DNA from: CAZRHR01 sp964578885
GTDB taxonomy: Bacteria; Bacteroidota; Bacteroidia; CAIKAF01
NCBI GenBank assembly: GCA_964578885.1
Contig: CAZOEO010000015.1
Span: 9,263 to 73,262 of the forward strand
Length of the DNA: 64,000 nt
Direction: 5' to 3'
Position numbers and translations under genes: made by a program. This document shows positions 53,094-61,538 of the stretch, piece by piece. The notes under the pieces were generated by a model. It was not told the origin of the DNA. It ran no database searches and saw nothing but the letters and a program-made list of their open reading frames with translations. Position 1 is the stretch's first letter, and each line of letters starts with the position of its first letter.

Positions 53094-54254
53094 CTACTGA
53101 CAAGTAATGGTGGTAAAAACCCAGGTGTTTTGTTGGCCACTGCACCAGTTGGTATTCATATTACATGATCCGTTGTATCCATAACAATTGGTGATGGACA
53201 TTTGGGCAATTTGAAAACTTGAGGCGGAGGAGTAACCTGCTTGTTGGCAAAAGCAATTGGCCGTTTGCTGGTCTGTGATTCCGGCGCCATACAGGCTTCC
53301 ACGCAATAGGTATTGTTGCCCGGAAAGAAAATAATTGAATGTGTTTAGCGTAACGCCGCTGGTAATGGTTCTGGTTAACGTACAGCTTTGTCCACCGATA
53401 TTAATCGCGAAGCTTGCTGTTCCCGTGCCGGAAGGGGTGCCCGTAATGGTGTAGGTGAGCGTGCCGCTGCCGGAAGCAAAACTACCTGGCGCAAGGGTTG
53501 CCGTTAGTCCGGTAACGCCAGTCGATGCCACTGTTTGGCCAGTGTGCGAGCCGCCATTTCCACCATTATATGAAATAAAGCTGCTCACATTGCTGGCGCT
53601 TGCATTGGCAATAAGCGACCCGTTATTGACGGCTGTACTGCAAGATAACCCGGAAATGCTGCCCGGATCTACAGTTCGGGTTAAAACACAAACTTGGTTG
53701 CCCATGTTTAGGGCAAAACTTGCTGTGCCCGTTGAAGATGGAATGCCAGAAATATGGTACGTTAATGTTCCGTTTCCTAAGGCGAAACTTCCTGCTGCAA
53801 GCGTTGCTGTTAACCCGGTAACTCCTGTAGATGAAACCGTTTGGCCGCTATGTGATCCACCATTCCCTCCGGAATAATTAACCACAGAACTGACTCCGTT
53901 GGCGGACAATCCGGAAATAAGCGTGCCGCTGTGTATGGCAGTACTACAAGATAAAAGGCTTATGATTCCACCGGGCAGCGTTCCGCAAAGTGAGTACCAA
54001 ATCCCATTATAATAGTAGTTTGGGCAGCCTAGGGTCGTATTAAAAATCATCAGTCCATCTACCGGTGATGCAATGGCATCTCGCTGCGCTGTGGTCAATC
54101 GGGGAGGCAAAAACCCTTTATTGTTAAAATCCACATCTAAACCTGCTGCGGGATGGGCAGGAGTCCCGGTGGAATTTATGCCAACTCCCTGACCCACTAA
54201 ATGCCCGAAGTGGATGGCATAGAATAAAGTTAAAAAATACACTAAACTTTTCAT
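53094..54254 (-). CDS. Secreted modular protein: head module, two Ig-like repeats, Cys-rich C-terminus
   Basis: The 386-residue protein has a signal peptide (MKSLVYFLTLFYAIHFGHLV), the head module (AAGLDVDFNNKGFLPPRLTT, VDGLMIFNTTLGCPNYYYNG), two tandem repeats of about 100 residues (LSCSTAIHSGTLISG..., residues 101-202; LSCSTAVNNGSLIAN..., 203-299) and a Cys-rich C-terminus with 7 Cys. The repeats contain GGNGGSH and STGVTGLTATL in both copies. The closest match I know is the beta-sandwich repeats in Bacteroidota secreted proteins. No T9SS domain is obvious. AAAATATA (54272-54279) is a near match to a -7 element on its strand. Confidence 0.83.
   Translation of the reverse strand: MKSLVYFLTLFYAIHFGHLVGQGVGINSTGTPAHPAAGLDVDFNNKGFLPPRLTTAQRDAIASPVDGLMIFNTTLGCPNYYYNGIWYSLCGTLPGGIISLLSCSTAIHSGTLISGLSANGVSSVVNYSGGNGGSHSGQTVSSTGVTGLTATLAAGSFALGNGTLTYHISGIPSSTGTASFALNMGNQVCVLTRTVDPGSISGLSCSTAVNNGSLIANASASNVSSFISYNGGNGGSHTGQTVASTGVTGLTATLAPGSFASGSGTLTYTITGTPSGTGTASFAINIGGQSCTLTRTITSGVTLNTFNYFLSGQQYLLRGSLYGAGITDQQTANCFCQQAGYSSASSFQIAQMSITNCYGYNGSCNMNTNWCSGQQNTWVFTTITCQ
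53358..53954 (-). repeat. Two tandem copies of a ~100-codon repeat within the modular gene
   Basis: Copy 1 occupies 53954-53649 and copy 2 53648-53358 (minus-strand order). Both encode LSCSTA at the start, GGNGGSH in the middle and TGTASFA near the end. Confidence 0.85.
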
Positions 54255-54694
54255 TGTTAATATTTTATTTTAAAATATAGCATGGATTAGGACGGAGATT
54301 TTCTGGTTTAATTTGAGAAATCTATATCTCCCACTTCCTTCTTAGCATACCTATGCTTAAAGATAGGAGAATTTGAAAATGGCTGAACCAAAATCAAACA
54401 ATCCTTAAAAAACAAGCATCCCAGTTGCCTCATTCCCGTCCTTGTACGGGCGCTCCTGACCAAATGCCTTCGTACTATTTAAGGCGAAATCGGAGGCTTG
54501 TATCTGAAGCGATTTTGTTTTTAAATATCAGAAATTGAATGTAATAGGGGTGGATTTTATTTTAATTCTTTTTGAAAAAAGCGGGGGAACCCATGAATTT
54601 ACCTACTTGAAATGCCCAAAAGCAGGAGGTGAAAATGGCCCGTACAAGCCCATGACCTAAGGCGGCCGGAACCCATCTATCCATCTTTTTTGCA
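54255..54694. other. Intergenic region with a distant inverted repeat
   Basis: No gene is recognised in this stretch of more than 400 bases. CTTGTACGGGC (54441-54451) and its exact complement GCCCGTACAAG (54638-54648) form an 11-bp inverted repeat 186 bases apart, possibly traces of a small mobile element or chance. Confidence 0.35.
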
Positions 54695-54702
54695 TAAATT
54701 TG
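54695..54702 (+). promoter_or_regulatory. Possible -7 element TAAATTTG upstream of bshC
   Basis: Exact TAnnTTTG match 94 nt before the bshC start. It would give a 5' leader of about 90 nt with a small frame (ATG at 54714) overlapping the start. The distance makes it uncertain. Confidence 0.3.
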
Positions 54703-54796
54703 ACCGCTTTGTTTATGCTGAAAGGCATTTTGTTCCTACTCCTTTGCTCACGTGGTTTTATTCCATTCTTTTTGAAAAGTAACTCCGATTTCCACC

Positions 54797-56380
54797 ATGC
54801 AGAAATTAGCCGCATTAAGTTTTGATGAAGTGGGTTTAGGAAGCAGGGTTTTCCGAGACTACTATGCCGGAACATTGCCCGCCGAATGCTCATTTTCTCC
54901 TCAGGTCAACTGGAAAGAAAAAATAGCGGCCAGAGCTTCTTTTTCATTAGAAAAGCGCCTTGCGCTTGTAGACATTTTGCGGCGCCAGTACGGCCCGGAA
55001 AGGGTGAAAGACGTGGAGCCCATGCTCGCCCGTTTGGCTGCACCCAACACTTTTACCGTGACCACCGGCCACCAGCTTTCCTTTGCCACCGGACCACTTT
55101 ATTTTTTATATAAAATTGCATCGGCCATTCGCTGGGCGCATTGGTTGAAAAATCAGTTTCCCGACATCGACGTGCTGCCCGTTTACTGGATGAATTCCGA
55201 GGACCACGATTTTGAGGAAATCAACCATTGTTTTATTTCGGGTGAAAGGGTTTCCTGGGATACCCAAACGCCCGGTTTTGCCACAGGCTCCATGTATCCG
55301 GCTGCCGCAGCGCAGGCCTTGGAAATGTGGGCGCAACATCATAAAGTACAAGACATTCCCACCATCCGATCGCTCATTCGCATTTACCGGGAATCTCCCG
55401 ACCTTTCTGCGGCCACGCGCCGCCTGGTGCATGAATGGATGGGCCATGAAGGAATTTTAATCATCGACCAGCAGGACGCTGAACTGAAACGTTTGGCCGA
55501 ACCTGTTTTTACCCGCGAATTGTTTGAACAGGCTTCCTTTGAACCGGTGCAGCAGATGGGAGAAAAATGGATACAACATGGTTATCCTTTGCAAGTGCAG
55601 CCCCGACCGCTCAACCTTTTTTACCACCATCCCGCCTTCGGAAGAAAACGCATCGAATTCCACGATTCCCAATGGTTTGTAATAGATACCGACTTGGTTT
55701 TTTCCGATGCAAACCAATTGAAGGCCGAATGGGAAGCGCATCCGGAAAGATTTAGCACCAATGTGATTACCCGGCCTTTGTACCAAGAAACCGTTTTACC
55801 GAATCTCGCGTATCTGGGTGGACCGGCCGAAGTACATTATTGGTTGCAGTATCCCATTTTATTTGATGCTTTTTCCCTGCCATTTCCCGCTGTGCTGATG
55901 CGGGATAGTCTTGTCCTTTTACCCGCCAAGACCTTTAAAAAATGGGAGAAAATGGGATTCACGCCCGGCGACTTTTTTAAAGAACCCAACGCCTTTATCA
56001 AAACTTTTTTACAACAAAAAGAAGGAGAAGGGACTTTGGACACCTACCAAGCCGCCTTGTCCGATATTTTTGAACAACAAGCCCAGCGTGCCGCACAAGT
56101 AGATACCACCTTAGTGGCCATGGTGAGGGCAGAAGGGAAAAAAGCCATGGATCTGTTGGCCCATACCGAAAAGCGCATTTTAAAAGCCGCCCGGAAAAAG
56201 TACGCCATAGAAGTAGGATGGATTCAACAAGGCTTCGATACCGTTTTTCCCGAAGGCGTTTTTCAGGAACGACAATTGAATCCATTGAGTTTTAGTCTGA
56301 CTCCCGACCGATTTTTTTCCACCTTGGTGCATCGCCCATGGGATCCCGGAAAAGTGGAATTTTTTGTCTTGCCGGATTAA
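54797..56380 (+). CDS. bshC: Putative cysteine ligase BshC (bacillithiol synthesis)
   Basis: The 527-residue protein is BshC, which adds cysteine to glucosaminyl-malate in the last step of bacillithiol synthesis. It has FTVTTGHQLSFATGPLYFLY (nucleotide-binding region), PVYWMNSEDHDFEEINH, GGPAEVHYWLQYPILFDAF and SLFFRDSLVLL-like LMRDSLVLLPAK, followed by a C-terminal coiled region. No bshA or bshB is nearby. The next gene starts 20 nt downstream. Confidence 0.93.
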   Translation: MQKLAALSFDEVGLGSRVFRDYYAGTLPAECSFSPQVNWKEKIAARASFSLEKRLALVDILRRQYGPERVKDVEPMLARLAAPNTFTVTTGHQLSFATGPLYFLYKIASAIRWAHWLKNQFPDIDVLPVYWMNSEDHDFEEINHCFISGERVSWDTQTPGFATGSMYPAAAAQALEMWAQHHKVQDIPTIRSLIRIYRESPDLSAATRRLVHEWMGHEGILIIDQQDAELKRLAEPVFTRELFEQASFEPVQQMGEKWIQHGYPLQVQPRPLNLFYHHPAFGRKRIEFHDSQWFVIDTDLVFSDANQLKAEWEAHPERFSTNVITRPLYQETVLPNLAYLGGPAEVHYWLQYPILFDAFSLPFPAVLMRDSLVLLPAKTFKKWEKMGFTPGDFFKEPNAFIKTFLQQKEGEGTLDTYQAALSDIFEQQAQRAAQVDTTLVAMVRAEGKKAMDLLAHTEKRILKAARKKYAIEVGWIQQGFDTVFPEGVFQERQLNPLSFSLTPDRFFSTLVHRPWDPGKVEFFVLPD

Positions 56381-56399
56381 ACCATTTATTCGCTTTTCC

Positions 56400-56972
56400 A
56401 TGCACGAACTGGTTCCACATCACCTTTGGACCCACCTTTACCGGCCCGAAGAAGACCCCCATTCACCCTTTTATGGCCAAGAAACGCAAGGTCATACCGC
56501 AGTGAATACGGTGTACAACTATTATATTCATCCCTTTTGGGATAGTATTGGTTCGTCTACCTTGTATGTGAAGCTGTTATATGCATCCTACGAAGAAGGG
56601 GTCGCCATCATTGAGTTACTGGGGGAATGGAACGACGCCTTGCACAACGACATCATGTATTTGCGCCGTGCCCTTACCGATGAATTGGAACAGGCCGGTA
56701 TTCAGTATTTTATCCTGTTGGGTGCGCATGTGATGGATTTTCATGGTTCAGACGAGGCGTATTATGAAGAATGGCAGGAAAATCTGGAAGACGGTTGGGT
56801 GGCAGCATTGGACTTTCGCGAGCATGTGGTTTCCGAGATGAAACGGACACGATTGGGTCCTTACCTTTATTTTGGAGGGTATTTTAACCAGGTTCCATGG
56901 CGCACCTTGTCTCCCCTGGCCCTTTTCAAAGAAGTACAAGGTCGTATTCAGGGAAAGCAACTGCGGCCCTGA
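56400..56972 (+). CDS. Conserved hypothetical protein
   Basis: The 190-residue cytoplasmic protein begins MHELVPHHLWTHLYRPEEDP. I know it as a Bacteroidota-wide family of unknown function. Conserved features are NTVYNYYIHPFWDSIGSSTL, LGEWNDALHNDIMYLRR, FHGSDEAYYEEW and the closing FGGYFNQVPWRTLSPLALF. The Trp, Asp and Tyr-rich pattern suggests a folded acidic enzyme-like domain. The ATG at 56400 is preferred over a TTG at 56364. It lies 20 nt after bshC and 44 nt before an alpha/beta hydrolase gene, so the three may be one operon. Confidence 0.78.
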   Translation: MHELVPHHLWTHLYRPEEDPHSPFYGQETQGHTAVNTVYNYYIHPFWDSIGSSTLYVKLLYASYEEGVAIIELLGEWNDALHNDIMYLRRALTDELEQAGIQYFILLGAHVMDFHGSDEAYYEEWQENLEDGWVAALDFREHVVSEMKRTRLGPYLYFGGYFNQVPWRTLSPLALFKEVQGRIQGKQLRP

Positions 56973-57016
56973 ACCTTCCTTAGCCATTTCCCACATTCGT
57001 TTAAAATTTAGCCATC

Positions 57017-57772
57017 ATGATTTCTTCTTCCATCCAAGCATCACGACCCTTATTGTTGGTGCATGGTTTAAATGAAACCGGAGATATTTTCAATGACTGG
57101 CGTCGTTTTTTTCCCGACGCCTCTCTATTCATGCCTGATTTTCCCCCTTTTGGCGAAACGGGCAGCATTTCTTTGCCGGATTATCGCATGTCCGATTATG
57201 CGCAGTGGTTCGAGGGATACTTGGTTCAGCATGGATTTGCGGAAGTCGATTGGGTAGGTCATAGCATGGGAGGATATATTGGTTTGGAGATGTTGCGTCA
57301 GTTTCCGCATCGGATTCGCAAACTTGTCTTGTTAAACTCCACCATAGAAGCCGACGCGCCGGAGCGGAAGGACAATCGGAATCGTACCATTGGACTTTTG
57401 CAGGAAAGGCCAGATACTTATTACCGAGAGTTTTTGGGCGTCTTGTTTCGTCAGGGTTCGCCATGGCCGCATCATGTGAAAGGACAGAAATTGGCGCAGC
57501 AAATGCGAAAAGTTCCGGTTTCCGCCTTGCAACAGGTGATAGCAGGTTTGAGGGATCGGCCGGATTATACTGGATTGGCGAAAAGGAACGCCGAAAAAAT
57601 CCTGTGGTTGTCCGGCGACCATGACCTTATTTTTCCGGTGGACCAACAGAAGGCATTGGCCAACGCTTTAGGTATTTCTTGGAAGAATTTGCCCAATGCC
57701 GGTCACATGGGGCCGTGGGAAGATGCGGAGCATGCGGCGGGGTGTATAAGGGAGTTTTTGAAGCAGATATGA
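57017..57772 (+). CDS. Alpha/beta-fold hydrolase
   Basis: The 251-residue protein has the alpha/beta hydrolase fold: oxyanion region LLVHGLNETGD, the nucleophile elbow VGHSMGGYIG with Ser83, the acid in SGDHDLIFPVDQQ and the His in GHMGPWEDAEHA. It is close to the lipase/esterase and BioH-like group. The substrate is unknown. It has no signal peptide. It follows the conserved hypothetical gene on the same strand. Confidence 0.9.
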   Translation: MISSSIQASRPLLLVHGLNETGDIFNDWRRFFPDASLFMPDFPPFGETGSISLPDYRMSDYAQWFEGYLVQHGFAEVDWVGHSMGGYIGLEMLRQFPHRIRKLVLLNSTIEADAPERKDNRNRTIGLLQERPDTYYREFLGVLFRQGSPWPHHVKGQKLAQQMRKVPVSALQQVIAGLRDRPDYTGLAKRNAEKILWLSGDHDLIFPVDQQKALANALGISWKNLPNAGHMGPWEDAEHAAGCIREFLKQI

Positions 57773-58079
57773 GGGCGATTTTTGCTAAAATGGTTTTAGG
57801 AGTAGCCGTTTGAGAAAGCAGACCTGGTGAAGGATAGGGTTGAATACGGGAGAGATGTTGAACGAATTGAATTAGTTCATAGTAGAAATTCCAAGCTACA
57901 TTCAAGATAACTTCAGAAATAAATGAAGCATTGACAGCCATCAAAACCTTAAAAGCAGAATGAATGGTATAAGCCAACTCATCAATTCCACCCACATTGT
58001 GATAATCTAAAAAGCCATCTTACCATCTCGTGTCCCCTCCATTTTTCTCCATTCCCCCTCAACCACACGGGATTTTCCC
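57773..58079. other. Intergenic region, possible decayed minus-strand frame
   Basis: Minus-strand translation of about 58015-57780 reads without stops (GGIDELAYTIHSAFKVLMAV and on to HLSRIQPYPSPGLL) but no start, promoter or family supports it. A 23-nt stretch at 57828-57850 resembles 5769-5790. Confidence 0.35.
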
Positions 58080-58087
58080 TACCTTAG
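58080..58087 (+). promoter_or_regulatory. -7-like element TACCTTAG of mtaB
   Basis: TACCTTAG differs from TAnnTTTG at one base and lies 4 nt (CACC) before the ATG at 58092, the same spacing as other leaderless candidates in this window. Confidence 0.4.
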
Positions 58088-58091
58088 CACC

Positions 58092-59456
58092 ATGAATCGT
58101 CCGGCTACAGCGGCCTATTATACGTTGGGCTGCAAGTTGAATTTCGCAGAAACCTCCACCATTGCACGGCAACTTACCGACGCAGGGGTGGAAAAAATTC
58201 CTTTTAGCGAGGGGGCGGATATCTACGTAATCAACACCTGCTCCGTCACCGATCATGCCGATCGGAAATGTAAAAAAGTGGTGGCCGAAGCCTTGCGGTT
58301 CAATCCGGACGCCAAAGTAGTGGTGGTGGGCTGCTACGCCCAGTTGAAACCTCTCGAAATTGCTGCCATTCCCGGCGTTTCCATGGTGTTGGGTGCCAGA
58401 GAAAAATTTCATCTCCCGGAATTACTGCCCGATTTACATTCGGCCAAATCTGGACCAGCTAAAGTCCTGAGAAGCAAAATAAAGGAAACACAGTTTTTCT
58501 TGCCTTCTTTTTCCGTGGGCGATCGCACCAGAACCTTTTTAAAAGTACAAGACGGCTGCGATTATTTCTGCTCTTTCTGTACCATTCCTTTGGCACGTGG
58601 AAAAAGCAGAAATGCGCCTATTCAAGATCTGGTAGCCCAGGCCCAATCCATTGCCGCCCAGGGCGTCAAGGAAATTGTGGTGTCCGGCATCAATATTGGT
58701 GATTTCGGCCAAACCACAGGGGAAGATGTGCTGGATTTATTCCGGGCACTGGATCAAGTAGAAGGCATTGAACGCTACCGCATTTCTTCCATTGAGCCCA
58801 ATCTTTTACGCTACGATATCATTGATTTTGTGGCCAATTCAAGGGCTTTTTTGCCCCATTTTCATATCCCATTGCAAAGTGGCGCCGATGAAATTCTCCA
58901 GAAAATGCGCCGTCGGTATATGACCGATTTATATGCAGATCGGGTGAATTACATCAAATCAGTGATGCCCCATGCCTGCATTGGTGTAGATATTATGGTG
59001 GGGTTTCCCGGAGAAACTGAGGCGTTGTTTCAAACCACTTTCGATTTTCTCCACGCGTTGCCCGTAGACTATTTTCACGTGTTTACGTACAGTGAGCGGC
59101 CCAATACCACGGCCATCAAGCTGCCGGATCCTGTGCCTATGGCTTTGCGGAAACAACGCACCCAGCAACTTCGCCAATTGTCTGAAAAGAAAAGAGAAGC
59201 CTTTTATCAATCTCAAATCGGCCGGCAGGTGTCTGTCCTTTGGGAAGCCGAAGCGCAAGGAGACGAAATGTTCGGATTTACAGAAAACTACATTCGTGTA
59301 GTACAACCTTATGATCCGGCAGAAGTCAACGAAATCAGGCCCATGCAGCTTACTGCCATCCGTTCGAAAGATGGGTTGGGAGAAGTGAAAATTCGCATTC
59401 AAACCCAGGATTTACCGGAAGCCGTTCTGAAAAGAATGGTGACCACTACCGCATAA
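58092..59456 (+). CDS. mtaB: tRNA (t6A37) methylthiotransferase MtaB
   Basis: The 454-residue radical-SAM enzyme converts t6A at position 37 of tRNA to ms2t6A. It has the N-terminal MTTase domain (YYTLGCKLNFAETS, INTCSVTDHADRKCKKVV), the cluster CDYFCSFCTIPLARGKSRNAP, PLQSGADEILQKMRRRYM and a TRAM-like C-terminal domain. The MtaB-type LGCKLN motif separates it from RimO and MiaB. It lies 4 nt before the lgt gene, so they are probably one operon. Confidence 0.95.
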   Translation: MNRPATAAYYTLGCKLNFAETSTIARQLTDAGVEKIPFSEGADIYVINTCSVTDHADRKCKKVVAEALRFNPDAKVVVVGCYAQLKPLEIAAIPGVSMVLGAREKFHLPELLPDLHSAKSGPAKVLRSKIKETQFFLPSFSVGDRTRTFLKVQDGCDYFCSFCTIPLARGKSRNAPIQDLVAQAQSIAAQGVKEIVVSGINIGDFGQTTGEDVLDLFRALDQVEGIERYRISSIEPNLLRYDIIDFVANSRAFLPHFHIPLQSGADEILQKMRRRYMTDLYADRVNYIKSVMPHACIGVDIMVGFPGETEALFQTTFDFLHALPVDYFHVFTYSERPNTTAIKLPDPVPMALRKQRTQQLRQLSEKKREAFYQSQIGRQVSVLWEAEAQGDEMFGFTENYIRVVQPYDPAEVNEIRPMQLTAIRSKDGLGEVKIRIQTQDLPEAVLKRMVTTTA

Positions 59457-59460
59457 CAAT

Positions 59461-60750
59461 ATGTTTCCAACCCTGAATTACCTTATTAATTACCTTTTTG
59501 GTACAGATATTCAGCTCAATTTTCCACCTACTTTCGGAACCCTGGTCGCATTAAGCTTTTTGGCTGCAGCCTGGATTTTGCGAATGGAAATGATTCGAAA
59601 ATCTAGCCAGGGACTTATTCCCGACATCAAAGTAAAAGTGACCAAAGGTGCTCCGCCTTCCGTCCAGGAAGCCCTGATCAACGGATTAATCGGTGGTTTT
59701 ATCGGTTTAAAGCTTGGGGCGCTGATGCTGGGCGACGTGCCTCATTTTGGCGATGATCCTCAGGCATTTATTCTTTCCTTGGATGGAAACTGGCTCACAG
59801 CCCTCGTTGGCGCGTTGGCTTTCGGTGGATATGCCTATTATGATAAAAAGCGCAAGGCATTGCCCACACCGGAAGTGTCTGTGCAATCGATGTCCATGGC
59901 CGATTTGGTATCCGGAATCACTTTAAATGCAGCTGGTTATGGAATTTTGGGTGCCAAACTTTTTCATAACCTCGAATATTTTGATGCCTTTATGGCCGAT
60001 CCGATCGGCAGCCTTTTTTCTGTTACCGGTCTCACATTTTATGGCGGACTCATTGGTGGTTTTTATGGCGTGCGTCGTTTTGTGCGCAAAAGAGGAATTC
60101 CGACCATTCATGTGGCAGATGCCGTAGCACCCGCACTTATTTTGGCTTATGGCATCGGGCGTATAGGTTGCCTGCTTTCCGGCGACGGAGACTGGGGCGT
60201 GGTGAACTCGGCCTATCGGATTTCCGAAGACCGTCAATACCAAGAGATTCCTTTGGATTCTTTCCAACAGGATGCTCAGAAATATTATGTTTTCTACAAC
60301 GCAACGCAGCCCTCCGACGTTCCTAGCATTCATCAACCGAAACCTGCTTTCCTTTCCTTTTTACCCGACTGGGTGTTTGCCTTTGATTTCCCGCACAACG
60401 TGAACAATGAAGGGATTCCCATCACCGGTTGCGAAGGTACATTTTGCAGCCGCCTGCCTTTGCCGGTTTTTCCCACCATGATTTACGAAGTGGTGATGGC
60501 CCTGTTGATTTTCGGCGTATTGTGGTGGTTGAGAGGTCGTTTCACATCGCCCGGTCAAATGTTTGGTGCGTACTTGGTGGCCAATGGCATAGAGCGTTTT
60601 CTTATTGAACAGATTCGTGTAAATGCAGAGATGCACCTTATGGGCATTACCTTTACCCAGGCAGAACTCATTGCAGTTGTGCTTGTGGGCACCGGTGTGG
60701 TGATGTTGATTCAAAATAAACGACTGCAACCATGGCTCATGAAAATGTAA
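59461..60750 (+). CDS. lgt: Prolipoprotein diacylglyceryl transferase
   Basis: The 429-residue membrane protein attaches diacylglycerol to the lipobox Cys of prolipoproteins. Seven to eight hydrophobic helices are visible. The Lgt signature reads YGIGRIGCLLSGDGDWGVVN, and the C-terminal FLIEQIRVNAEM resembles the ERFLIEFxR motif. It is about 150 residues longer than E. coli Lgt, with an added central periplasmic segment (about 250-325), as seen in Bacteroidota. The window also encodes two lipoproteins that need this step. Confidence 0.88.
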   Translation: MFPTLNYLINYLFGTDIQLNFPPTFGTLVALSFLAAAWILRMEMIRKSSQGLIPDIKVKVTKGAPPSVQEALINGLIGGFIGLKLGALMLGDVPHFGDDPQAFILSLDGNWLTALVGALAFGGYAYYDKKRKALPTPEVSVQSMSMADLVSGITLNAAGYGILGAKLFHNLEYFDAFMADPIGSLFSVTGLTFYGGLIGGFYGVRRFVRKRGIPTIHVADAVAPALILAYGIGRIGCLLSGDGDWGVVNSAYRISEDRQYQEIPLDSFQQDAQKYYVFYNATQPSDVPSIHQPKPAFLSFLPDWVFAFDFPHNVNNEGIPITGCEGTFCSRLPLPVFPTMIYEVVMALLIFGVLWWLRGRFTSPGQMFGAYLVANGIERFLIEQIRVNAEMHLMGITFTQAELIAVVLVGTGVVMLIQNKRLQPWLMKM

Positions 60751-61538
60751 ATCTGGCTCAGCTGGTCCCGAAGGTTTTAGAAGTGATGGCTCCTGTCGCC
60801 AGTTGGCTACGCGCGTCTTTTTACACTTTCGACCGAAAGGAAACGGAAGAGAAAGGTCTACATGATTTGGTTTCTTATGTGGATCGGGAAAGTGAACAAC
60901 GACTTTTAAAAGGATTGATGCCCTTGATTCCGGGAAGTGCGGTATTGGCCGAAGAGTCCGGAGAATCCGGTTTTTCTGACTGGATCTGGGTGGTGGATCC
61001 CTTGGATGGAACCACTAATTTTATCCATGGAATGCCCTTTTTTTGCATTTCCATTGGTCTTTTGTTTCAAGGAAAACCAGTAGCTGGTTGGATTGCGGAA
61101 GCGCATGCCGGCGATTTTTTTTATGCCTGGCAGGGCGGGGGAGCATGGTGTAATGGATTACCCATCCATGTAGCCCCGGTATCGGAAGCGGAAAAAGCAT
61201 TGTTTGCCACCGGATTTCCTGTCCAGCAATTTCAGCGTATCGATGAAGTGACACGAGCCGTTGGGCAGTTCATGCAACATACCCGCGGCCTGAGACGTTA
61301 TGGAACTGCTGCCATGGACCTGGCTTGGACCGCCGCAGGTAAATTTGCTGGATTTTATGAATTTGGTCTCAGCCCTTGGGACGTAGCGGCTGGCGCCATT
61401 ATTGTCCGGGAAGCTGGCGGCATGGTCACCGATTTTAGTGGTGAGGATCATTGGCTTTATGGAAAAGAAATTTGTGCCTCTAATGGTAAAGTCCATCGTG
61501 CCATGTTAAATCTGATTCAACCAAATTCCATCGCATGA
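60732..61538 (+). CDS. Inositol monophosphatase family protein
   Basis: The 268-residue enzyme has the Mg-dependent phosphatase motifs EES (74-76), WVVDPLDGTTNF (86-97) and GLSPWDVAAGAIIVREAGG (about 229-247). It is related to inositol monophosphatase, SuhB and CysQ (3'-phosphoadenosine phosphatase). Its real substrate is not clear; archaeal and bacterial members also act on fructose-1,6-bisphosphate. The start overlaps the lgt end by 19 nt, and the stop overlaps nfeD by 4 nt. Confidence 0.92.
   Translation: MAHENVNLAQLVPKVLEVMAPVASWLRASFYTFDRKETEEKGLHDLVSYVDRESEQRLLKGLMPLIPGSAVLAEESGESGFSDWIWVVDPLDGTTNFIHGMPFFCISIGLLFQGKPVAGWIAEAHAGDFFYAWQGGGAWCNGLPIHVAPVSEAEKALFATGFPVQQFQRIDEVTRAVGQFMQHTRGLRRYGTAAMDLAWTAAGKFAGFYEFGLSPWDVAAGAIIVREAGGMVTDFSGEDHWLYGKEICASNGKVHRAMLNLIQPNSIA

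Noticed and set aside
54714..54824. Small frame MLKGILFLLLCSRGF... overlapping the bshC start
   Set aside because: It overlaps bshC in another frame and looks hydrophobic only by chance; no independent support.
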